Assembly: GCF_000003605.2 (NCBI RefSeq)
Contig: NW_003140813.1
Coordinates: 390,585 to 442,038, forward strand
Direction: 5' to 3'
Length of the DNA stretch: 51,454 bases
Origin: Saccoglossus kowalevskii
Taxonomy: Eukaryota; Hemichordata; Enteropneusta; Harrimaniidae
The notes under the pieces were generated by a model. The model saw only the letters and a list, made by a program, of their open reading frames with translations. It searched no databases and was not told the origin of the DNA. Below, one piece after another: positions 11,782 through 23,600 of the stretch (position 1 is its first letter; every line of letters starts with the position of its first letter). The translations under genes were made by a program, and so were the position numbers.

Positions 11782-14648
11782 CTGGACAATGGAGGAGAAA
11801 AAAAAAAACATATCAGCTTTTCATTTAGTGACATCATGTGACATTTGTAACATCATTGACAGGTAAAGACCATTTTCATACAATATTGTGAGTACTGTAC
11901 AAGGTAATTCTGGAATACGTTTGTAATTCCATTTCTATTGTGCTGTTCATGAAAATGAAATTGCAGAGTATGTACGACTAAATTGAGTCTCATCAGAACA
12001 CTAATAATATATAATTAAGTGTGTCTACATAATCTTATCAAGTAGAACAACATGGAAGACATATTGTGAGGTTCTATGTTTTTGTATGCACTTGAATGTT
12101 TTTTTATATAAGCTATCCTGATGAATGCAGAAGTGAGTTGTTATACTACTGTGTTATCAGCAATGACAACCATATTTAAAATCATCACTAGAGCAAGTCA
12201 TAGTTCAGCATGTGTTTGAATCACCCAATGTACAATTGAAAAACCATTTTGAAAATGAAAAATGAGTGAGTCCTGAATTAAGTCACTGTTTCTATAAATT
12301 GTTCAAGGAAGGATTAACATATTGCATTGGTTATGTTCATAAAAGGGGGAATAATGAACAAAGTATAGTTCAAGAAGGGACTTGAATAACTCACTTTCGA
12401 CAGTTTATTAGCAGGCCAAAAGAAAAAAAAAATATTTGAATTATGAGCCTTATTTGAAGGCTTGTTGATGAATTTTCAATTCACAAGTAATTTCATTACA
12501 TAGTCCCTGTGAGTTCTTAGGTTTAAGAAATATATTTTTTTTTAGTCAGAGATATGCTCTAAAACTGCAATGACTGAAGCAAGATAGCTACCAGTCAAGC
12601 ACTTTGAGGCTGATCTGACAAACAAAGTTACGATCCCATAAAGTTCAAATCTAGGGAAAATGATGTGCGCTAAGGTCCCCTTCTGTTCAATGGACATACC
12701 AAGTTTGAACAAAACCTGTCTATGCATGACCAAATCCGATTTCGATGAATTTTTAATATTAACTGCGATTAGATCATCTTGAATCGGATAACTAAATGAA
12801 TGAATAAGCACATGTGCGACATGATGTATATTATAAACTTTGAATATGATCAGTCAGGACATGTTGGAGGTATATTCATTAAAAATAAACTGGCCACCAG
12901 CTGGCAATTTTGAATCCAATCTGAAAACCATGTACATCATGGTCCTATATTGTTCAATATTTGTACCAAGTTTGAAATCCGGTTCAGTAAAATGGTTGTC
13001 TTTCAGCTACCTTGAATCGGGTCATGAAACAAATTGATGTGCATGTGTCACCCAAAGTATGTGATGTATTTGTAATCAGATATGTCTGAGATGGAAATGG
13101 AACTACACACACACTTGCATGTACGCATACACACACAGAGGTCAAAGCATAAGTTCCATACAGGAACTGAAAAGCCCAAGTAGGACTGTAAAATACTTTA
13201 TTTTTGATGGAAATAATTTTCCTTGAATAGACTTTTTGAGTGTTTTGTATGGATTTTATTTTCACTGATTTTTGTAATCAGTTTGGAATGTGAAAAATAG
13301 AATAAAAGGGTATATTAATTGGATTTTATCTCACTGAATTATTCCTTCAGCGAAAATAAAGCATTCTACAGTATTTACCATTATGGGAGAATCACAAAGT
13401 TCACCTGCTCTTTGTCATTTATTTGATAGAGCTTTCACTCAGGGCCCAACATTTGTAGCATTTTTAAATTCCCCCATTTGTTAGTCATGTCAATTCATAA
13501 GCATTAAAAGATCAAAATCCGCACTCACCGTGTTTTCATAAATGGAGTTATAAGATTAGCTACGGTTGATACAAATACTAAAATTACTGCTAGTACTGCT
13601 AGTATGACGTTAATCAATTTGGTTAATAGTGCCCTTGCATTGGCATTTTCATACCCCTCTAATGTAATAACCTGCTGTTGTTGTTGGGCAAGTTCCATTT
13701 TGGAAATCTACAAAAAAAAAAGAACATCATTAATTTTGATTGTAATGTCTGGAATAGATGAGTGGCATGTTAAAGGGGAACCGCTCAATCTTATGGATTG
13801 CACCACGTGCTCATGGGTAATTAACTCTGCCTCTGTCCACTAAGTAAATGAATGCTTATTATGCTCGCTTACTCAAACTGTAATTGACAGGCATTTTGCA
13901 TACATTAGCCGCCATTTTAAACTAAGGATTTTTACTTGTCGCGGCACGTTTTGACCGAAAACAACAACATTTATACATCAAAAGCCCAACCAGAGGAGTG
14001 TAATTGCCAGCATACATATTCATGTCCCCGTAGAAATGTGTTTCAAATCACAGCTTGATCTCTAAACATGGTAAATGGCACATTTCCAGGAGCTCTCGCC
14101 ACGATAAGAGCGGCTTGGTTGGGATTAGCATACTAATTGTACTAATAGTATCGTTTTCCCCTTTTAAACTTGCACTTTGGAATAGTATTCAGTTTTTTAT
14201 TTCCAGTGTTTTAGCTAGATATATACTTTCTTATGATTTTAGATAATGTTCACACACATGAATTCAGACATAGATGCAATACTGGAAAATAGAAGGTCGG
14301 ATCTGGTTGACCGCCTCAAATATATTCCATAATTCATGCATATTCATGTCTTGAAATACATAAAGTGCAAATTTAATGATGTATGATCTTGAAGAAGGAA
14401 CAAATCCTGCATCTTTTCGTACTGGGATTTAATGCAATCAGCAGTTCAACTACTATTAGAGTGTCTCTATGGTAACATAGTGAAATGTGCTTACTCTTTG
14501 TTTGACATTGTTCTTAAAGCATCCTGTATATCTCTTTGGCACGTTCATCAGATTGATACTCCACTTTTTTTTCCATACTTGAATTTTTGTTTTAAATTCA
14601 TCATTTCATTTTGAGAAGTTCAGATAAATTTTAATTGTTTTTCAAGCC

Positions 14649-14696
<48 letters not shown>

Positions 14697-17600
14697 CTGT
14701 GACAAGCTGGCTGATTAAGAATGGTTAACCCACTTTTGATACAGGAATTTCATGAAACTTGTGACTGCACCAAGGATTGAATATGGTTTTTTTTTTCATA
14801 GAACCCCAATTCTATGTATTTTAACCATTTTTCAATCCAAAATAACTACCAAAATAAGGCTACCAGAAACAAAATGACATAGTTTCCATGGAAACAAGTT
14901 TAAATGCATCCTCTTTTTCTTTGCCAGTTGATGGAACCTTTAACTCAATTTTCAGAAAATAAAACCTGTATAATTTTTTTTCTTCAAAAATTTTGAGCAA
15001 TTATGTACAATTATTACAAAATTAACCAAGAAATTACAGATGAATACATACAAATGTGTAAAATGTTTGAAAAAATTAGTATTTTTGACCTATCCACTGT
15101 GTCACACTACCTGGCACTAATAAGTATTTTGGTGGCCATGCCTGTATTTTATGAAGATACAAGTCTTCAACTTTATATAACAAAACATTATAATCAGGTT
15201 ATGTCAACCATCTGTTTTTATTGAGAAAACAGAATTTGTAAAGTTTGAAAACAGAGTAACATAACTGACCTCATATCTATATCTTTCTTCCTGTAATGAC
15301 TGGTTGAAGAATGTAAATTCCTGATCCATATGTACCTGAAGAACAAAGTGTGATTGAGTAAGGGATTTTTGTAGGCAACAAAATTTCTTGGGATTTCAAA
15401 TCACTGAAAAACCATGCAAAGTAACCCAGTTGAAAATGTCCTTATTCATCTGCACATGTTGTGCACATTTCACATGCTGAACAATAATCTATGGTTTTGT
15501 CTGGTGTATTTTTAGTAAGATCTTGTGACAAACCTTACAATGTATATATAAAAATTTCACTCTACTAAATAGTAGTGTAAGTAAGCAATGGTGGTGTAGG
15601 TTTAATAGTAGGCATTGTACGTGTAAGTTGGCAAAGGTGGAGCAGTTTGCATTGGTAGTGTGTAATTAGTAATGGTGGTATACGTGGCAATGGAAGTATA
15701 GCTGGCATTGGTGGTGTAGGTGGCATCTGTTGTATAGTTGGCAATGTATGTAGGTATAGTTGGCAATAGTGTGTAGGAGACAATAGTGATTTAGTTGGCA
15801 ACAGTGATTAGTTTTGCAGTTTACAATGGCTTTGTATTTGGCAATAGAGATTTAGTTGGCTTTGGTGGTATAGTTGGCAATGTTGGAATAGTTAGAAATG
15901 GTGGTGTAATTGGCAATGGTGGTTTAGCTGACACTAGTGGTATAGTTAGTAATGGTGGTGTAGTTGACAACGGTGGTGTAGTTGACAACGGTGGTGTAGT
16001 TGACAACGGTGGTGTAGTTGGCATTGGTGTTGTAGGTGGTGATGTAGATACAGATGGCAATGAGGTAAAGATGGCAATAGTGTGCAGGAGACAATGATGG
16101 TTTAGTTGGCAATGGTGGTATAGTTAGCAACGATGGTATAGTTGGCAATATAGGTGTAGTTGGCAATGGTGGCATACAATGTAGTTAACATTGTAGGTGT
16201 ACCGGGTAGTTGGAAATGTAGGCATATTTGGCAATGCATGTGTAGTTGGCAATGGTGGCATAGTTGGTAATGTAGGTGTAGCTGGAAATGTAGGCATAGT
16301 TGGCAATGGTGGCATAGTTGGTAATGTAGGTGTAGCTGGAAATGTTGGTGTAGTTGGCAATGGTGGCATAGTTGGTAATGTAAGTGTAGCTGGAAATGTA
16401 GGTATAGTTGGCAATGGTGGCAAAGTTGGTAATGTAGGTGTAGCTGGAAATGTAGGCATAGTTGGCAATGGTGGCCTAGTTGGTAATGTAGGTGTAGCTG
16501 GAAATGTAGGCATAGTTGGCAATGGTGGCCTAGTTGGTAATGTAGGTGTAGTTGGCAATGTAGATGTAGTTGGCATTGGTGGCATAGTTGGTAATGGTGG
16601 GTAGTTGGGAATATAGGTGTGGTTGGCAATGGTGGCATAGTTGGCAATGTACATGTAGTTGACAATAGTTGTAGTGTAATAATACATTGCATTCAAATAA
16701 AATGTACAAAACTCACACGTATCTTGTTACAAGACAAACAAACAAATCACTCACCTTGACCGTTTCCAGTGTGTGATGAAGCTCACTTTGTGCTTCTCTT
16801 ATTTCTTGTAATTCATTTAGCAATGGTTCTAAAGTCATTGTGCTACCATTTTGGTTGATGATTGGTGACGGTAAAACATTTGCAACAGACCCTGAAGTCA
16901 CACTACTGGTATCATCATGGTCATCAAGATCATCTCCAAATTTTGGGCTACAAAAAAAGCAACTTTGTTAAAAACATATTACCCCAAAATACTTGTTTCA
17001 AACGGGCCAGAATATTAAACACTTTATTTGGAAGATATAAATCGAACAGCTGAATGAACGCAGTGTGTAAAGACAAAGCTTCTTTGATGCCACATCATTG
17101 TGGACATTATTTGCCATTGGTTACAGAATTTGATCAAAAATTATTGGAAACATTTGGGAAATATTCTGTGAAATGACAAATGACTGACAAATATTAGTGT
17201 TTATAGGGTTAAAGATTAAATGTGCGCAGGCTTTCAACAACAAATTGTATGACTGCCGTACATGTACAAAAGCTGGTACACTAAAAACACATAGCAGTTT
17301 GCATCATGTGAACTAAACATAAACATTTGTTCTAAACACAGAATGGCAACTAACAAGCCATGCATGGCACAGTCCCTGTTAGTTACCATATTTAAGATAT
17401 ATTTTTTTTTTATTTATAGTAATATAGTTGGAACATAAACATGTCAGTGATATGGATCCAGAAGCTGATGCTTGATTATGATGACTTTTGAACATTAAAA
17501 TGGTTGATATTCAGACATCTTGTATCTGATCATCAAACAAGTACTTGTCCATATTGACAGATGGAAAAGCATTAATTAAACTGAAATAGCCACTGGTCAG

Positions 17601-20600
17601 CCATTTTGAATACATCTGTATAGCTACAACATAATGTATAATGAATATATAAAATTTGAACATAATAAGTCAAAGCACGTCAGATATGGCATTAGAACCA
17701 CATTCATTAAAACAAAATTTTGAAACCGATCTGAAAAACACAATGATGTGCATCAAGGTCCCATGTCGAATGTATGTACTAAGTTTGAACAAAATTCACC
17801 AGCAAACAGCTGAGATCCGATTCCAGAATGCCAGAAATGCTTTATTTTGATAATTTTTCAGTACAAAAATGGCCACCGTTCAGCTATCTTGAATCCGACT
17901 GTGAAACAAATTGATGTACATATGTATAATTTTATATATGATGTAAGTGTAAAGTTTAAATGTATTGGTCCAGGCTTGTCTATTAAAGATATAGATCCAG
18001 ACGGACGGACGGATGGACAGACGGACGGACGGATGGACGGAAAGACAGACGGACACACACACACCTTTAAATGTATCACATGCACAGATGACACTGCCTT
18101 TAAGTGTATCACATATACAGAAGACGCTGCCTTTAAATGTATCACATATACAGAAGACACTGCCTTTAAATGTATCACATACACAGATAACACTGTGCCT
18201 TTAAATGTATCACATGCACAGTATACACTGTGCCTTTAAATGTATCACATGCATAAATAACACTGCTTTTAAATGTATCACATGTAGATAAAACTGAGAT
18301 TTTAAATGTATCACATGCACAAATAAAACTGTGCCTTTAAATGTATCACTAAACAGAGAAAACTGTGCCTTTAAATGTATCACGTGCACAGATAAAACTG
18401 TGCCTTTAAATGTATCACATGCACAGATAAAACTGTGCCTTTAAATGTATCACATGCACAGATGACACTGTGCCTTTAAATGTATCACATGCACAGAGAA
18501 AACTGTGCCTTTAAATGTATCACGTGCACCGATAAAACTGTGCCTTTAAATGTATCACATGCACAGATAAAACTGTACCTTTAAATGTATCACACGCACA
18601 GATAAAACTGTTCTTTTGAATTTATGTAGAGTATGGTCAATAAAATGTTTCAGTTAGAAACAATAGTTTATGGCATTCCCAGAAAAATATGGACATAAAG
18701 TCCAAATACAGTGTATAGGGCAATATAACTTATTTATAATTCAATATCAGGCACATACAACAATGCCCTTTTTAAGAACACATGATATCATTTTGATATG
18801 AATACATTATCACAATGCATCACTTAAACTTGTGTACAGCATTCAAATGTCAACTCATAGCTCTCATCTGCAATACACTGTCCAACACTACAAAAATTAA
18901 TTTTTAAAAAGTGATTATTCAAAAGGAGCCATTTTACGAACTCTTCAATCAATTTGCATACCACCATCTAGTTGACATTTTTCCTTTTATACACACAGCT
19001 ACTACAGAAACTTTCTGAAACTTCCCATTGACTATCGATATGAAAGTCCAAAAAAAAATTGAGGTAACCAGACGAGTACTTGAATGATAAACCTCAGCTG
19101 TATTTATTTTGATCAATTTTCAATTAAAAAATGGTCATTGTAATGTTTCCATGTAAACATGTTCGGGTACAGCTAATTTAAATTGGTTTCTAGTTATTTA
19201 TTTGATGGAATCTTTCTCTGAACAAAATTTTCAAGAATTTGCAGTTATTTTAAATTTTCTGCATATTTACTGGCTAGCAGCATCTTTCAGTGGCAGTGAC
19301 ATAATTAGTGAATTACAAATATTTCTGAAATAATATTTATGAGACAACGAGGAATATACAAAACTGTAAATATTCATAATAACAAAAATATTACAAAAAT
19401 GGTTCAAGAAATAAATTCCACTGATAGTTAATGCAAGACGAACCACCGTGCAAGCACCCTTAAATCTATACCATAACAAGAAATCCAAGAAAAGATACAT
19501 TATCAAGTAAAATGGATAATTAAGTCACACAAGAGAAGACTAAAGAACAAATCCTACTTTGCATGGCTAGATGCATTTTATTTTAATTCAGTCAAACACA
19601 TTCTATGAATGGTCATGGACATGATAGCCAATCAGAACAAGAGTGGTTTGCTATATTTGGATGTGGATGTAGTAGCCAATCAGAACAAGAGTGGTTTGCT
19701 ATATTTGGATGTGGATGTAGTAGCCAATCAGAACAAGAGTGGTTTGCTATATTTGGGCATGAATGTGGTAGCCAATCAGAACAAGAGTGGTTTGCTGTAT
19801 TTGGGCATGGATGTAGTAGCCAATCAGGACAAGAGTGGTTTGCTATATATTCGGGCATGAATGTGGCAGCCAATCAGAACATAAGTAGTTTGTTATATTT
19901 GGGCATGGATGTGGTAGCCAATCAGAACAAGAGTGGTTTGCTATATTTGGACATGGATGTGGTAGCCAATCACCTTATACAATAATACACATGTTACATG
20001 CCCATATATAGACATTTGTCTTGAAGATGACATTTGCCATCATAAAGAACATAAGCCAAGATGTATCCGCACAACTGGTGACCTAATGTTTTAAAGTGTA
20101 GTAGATATCAGCATGTGTGGGATACGAATGGCAATGAATGATTATTGAACATAACAAACTACAACAACCAGCCATGCAAAATAACTGTTCAAACAAAAGA
20201 ACAAGTTTTCAATGAAAAGATAATATTAGTATACATAGTAGACAGAAAGATTTCTCTTGAATGTTAATTGCTTTATGAGCTTTTTTCAGCAAAAAAAACA
20301 ACAAAACATTGATATTTTGTTCAGCATACATACGTAGTAATGATAGGAACGCTAAATCCACGACTGCGGCTCACAGGTATATTTAGAGAAGGTGTTACAT
20401 AAAACGTGCTTCTTGCAACGACTCTAAATTGGAAAAAAATGTTATGTAGGTCTGACAGACATTACCATGATGAACAATCAGGCATCTTCATTGATAAATA
20501 TAAATGTCAAGTCATTTCTTGCCACATAGCACGGCATAACAAAATAATGTGTTTTCAACAAATTTTAAAATTACAGTCATGCCTAGCTATATTACAGACA

Positions 20601-23600
20601 TTTCTTTTCCCAGTGCTTTGTGTTCAGGTCAACATTTTTTGGAGGAAAAAATGAAGCATGAGTCGAGAGAAAAGATAATAGACAAATGTACATTAATCGG
20701 AACTGGGAAAAAAATTAGGAACATGCAGAAATAGGAAAAGACAAATCACATTGAAGTACATGTAGGTGGAGCACCAGATGAACCTTATAATCAATTACTC
20801 ATACTGTGTGGGTGAGATCATTTCAAGGGAATAGGGGTGATAGGTTTGGTGCATGTTTGCTGGGAGACCAAGCATGCTCAAAAAGGCTAAGATACAAAAT
20901 GTATGTTGATTAAACCCCAAATTTACAGGAGATCTTGATGAATGACATGAACATTCTAGAGTCAGGAAACATAGTAGTCTGGAATCTATGCAATCCTAAC
21001 ATCTGAAACCTCTTCATTATGCCAAGCATTGATGACTATTTTAACTCATGAAATATTCAGATTATTCAGAATTGGCAGTCATCGATGAAATACTCTCCAC
21101 TCATTGGCCAGTTTAATTGTTGCATGCTGGGAAATTCCCCCAAATCATGTGATTTATGAATAAATGACACCGCAGACAATCAAATCTATGGTCAAAAGAC
21201 AAACTGCAATCAATGGGCGTCGATGCTAGGCAAGTTGTAGAGGTCTAAGACTATGGAATGTGCATTGATTCTAGAATTGGAAGCGTACTGATAATTGAAT
21301 GAGACAACACAAATGGTATCGTACCTAGTTGGAATTGGTCTTTGCTGGTCTGTACTGTCTTCGTCTAAATCTATCAGGTGAAAAATCATAATTTGATGAA
21401 AATTAAGAAATGACTCTTAGATGTGCGCCAGTGAGGTGCTCAGTGGCAGCAGACTCATACCAGTGAGGTGCTCAGTGTCAGCTGACTCATACCAGTGTGG
21501 TGCTTAGTGGCAGCTGACTCATACCAGTGAGGTACTCAGTGGCAGCTGACTCATACCATTGTGGTGCTCAGTGGCAGCTGACTCATACCAGTGAGGTGCT
21601 CAGTGTCAGCTGACTCATACCAGTGAGGTGCTCAGTGTCAGCTGACTCATACCAGTGAGGTGCTCAGTTGCAGCTGACTCACACCAGAGTGGTGCTCAGT
21701 GGAGACTCATACCAGTGAGGTGCTCAATGCCAGCTGACTCATATCAGTGAGGTACTCAGTGGCAGCTGACTCATACCAGTGAGGTGCTGAGTGGCAGCTG
21801 ACTCATACCAGTGAGGTACTCAGTGGCAGCTGACTCATACCAGTAAGGTGCTCAGCGGCAGCTGACTCATACCAGTGAGGTGCTCAGTGGCAGCTGACTC
21901 ATACCAGTGAGGTGCTCAGTGGAGACTCATACCAGTGAGGTGCTTAGTGGCAGCTGGCTCATACCAGTGAGTTTACTCAGTGGCAGCTGACTCATACCAG
22001 TGAGGTGCTCAGTGGCAGCTGACTCATACCAGTGAGGTGCTCAGTGGCAACTGACTCATACCAGTGAGGTGCTTAGTGGCAGCTGACTCATACCAGTGAG
22101 GTACTCAGTGGCAGCTGACTCATACCAGTGAGGTGCTCAGTGGCAGCTGACTCATACCAGTGAGGTGCTCAGTGGCAGCTGACTCATACCAGTGAGGTAC
22201 TCAGTGGCAGCTGACTCATAACAGTGAGGTGCTCAGCGGCAGCTGACTCATATCAGTGAGGTGCTCAGTGGCAGCTGACTCATACCAGTGAGGTGCTCAG
22301 TTGCAGCTGACTCATACCAGTGTGGTGCTCAGTGGAGACTCATACCAGTGAGGTGCTCAATGCCAGCTGACTCATATCAGTGAGGTACTCAGTGGCAGCT
22401 GACTCATACCAGTGAGGTGCTGAGTGGCAGCTGACTCATGCCAGTAAGGTGCTCAGTGGCAACTGACTCATACCAGTGAGGTGCTCAGTGGCAACTGACT
22501 CATACCAGTGAGGTGCTCCGTGGCAACTGACTCATACCAGTGAGGTGCTCAGTGGCAGCTGACTCATACCAGTGAGGTGCTCAGTGGCAGCTGACTCATA
22601 CCAGTGAGGTGCTCAGTGGCAGCTGACTCATACCAGTGAGGTACTCAGTGGCAGCTGACTCATACCAGTGAGGTGCTTAGTGGCAGCTGGCTCATACCAG
22701 TGAGGTTACTCAGTGGCAGCTGACTCAGACCAGTGAGGTGCTCAGTGGCAGCTGACTCATACCAGTGAGGTGCTCAGTGGAGACTCATACCAGTGAGGTG
22801 CTCAGTGGCAGCTGACTCATACCAGTGAGGTGCTTAGTGGCAACTGACTCATACCAGTGAGGTGCTCAGTGGCAACTGACTCATACCAGTGAGGTGCTCC
22901 GTGGCAACTGACTCATACCAGTGAGGTGCTTAGTGGCAGCTGACTCATACCAGTGAGGTGCTCAGTGGCAGCTGACTCATACCAGTGAGGTGCTTAGTGG
23001 CAGCTGACTCATACCAGTGAGGTACTCAGTTGCAGCTGACTCATACCAGTGAGGTGCTCAGTGGCAGCTGACTCATACCAGTGAGGTGCTCAGTGGCAGC
23101 TGACTCATACCAGTGAGGTACTCAGTGGCAGCTGACTCATACCAGTGAGGTGCTCAGCGGCAGCTGACTCATACCAGTGAGGTGCTCAGTGGCAGCTGAC
23201 TCATACCAGTGAGGTGCTCAGTGGCAGCTGACTCATACCAGTGAGGTGCTCAGTTGCAGCTGACTCATACCAGTGTGGTGCTCAGTGGAGACTCATACCA
23301 GTGAGGTGCTCAATGCCAGCTGACTCATATCAGTGAGGTACTCAGTGGCAGCTGACTCATACCAGTGAGGTGCTGAGTGGCAGCTGACTCATGCCAGTAA
23401 GGTGCTCAGTGGCAACTGACTCATACCAGTGAGGTGCTCAGTGGCAACTGACTCATACCAGTGAGGTGCTCCGTGGCAACTGACTCATACCAGTGAGGTG
23501 CTCAGTGGCAGCTGACTCATACCAGTGAGGTGCTCAGTGGAGACTCATACCAGTGAGGTGCTCAGTGGCAGCTGGCTCATACCAGTGAGGTTACTCAGTG

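Noticed and set aside
12542-12811. 89-residue minus-strand frame
   Set aside because: It lies within an interspersed repeat copy in a TMCC intron and has no recognisable protein similarity.
15565-16696. Gly/Val/Asn-rich plus frames and Pro/Thr-rich minus frames
   Set aside because: They are translations of the 18-bp minisatellite inside a TMCC intron. Both strands stay open for the same trivial reason.
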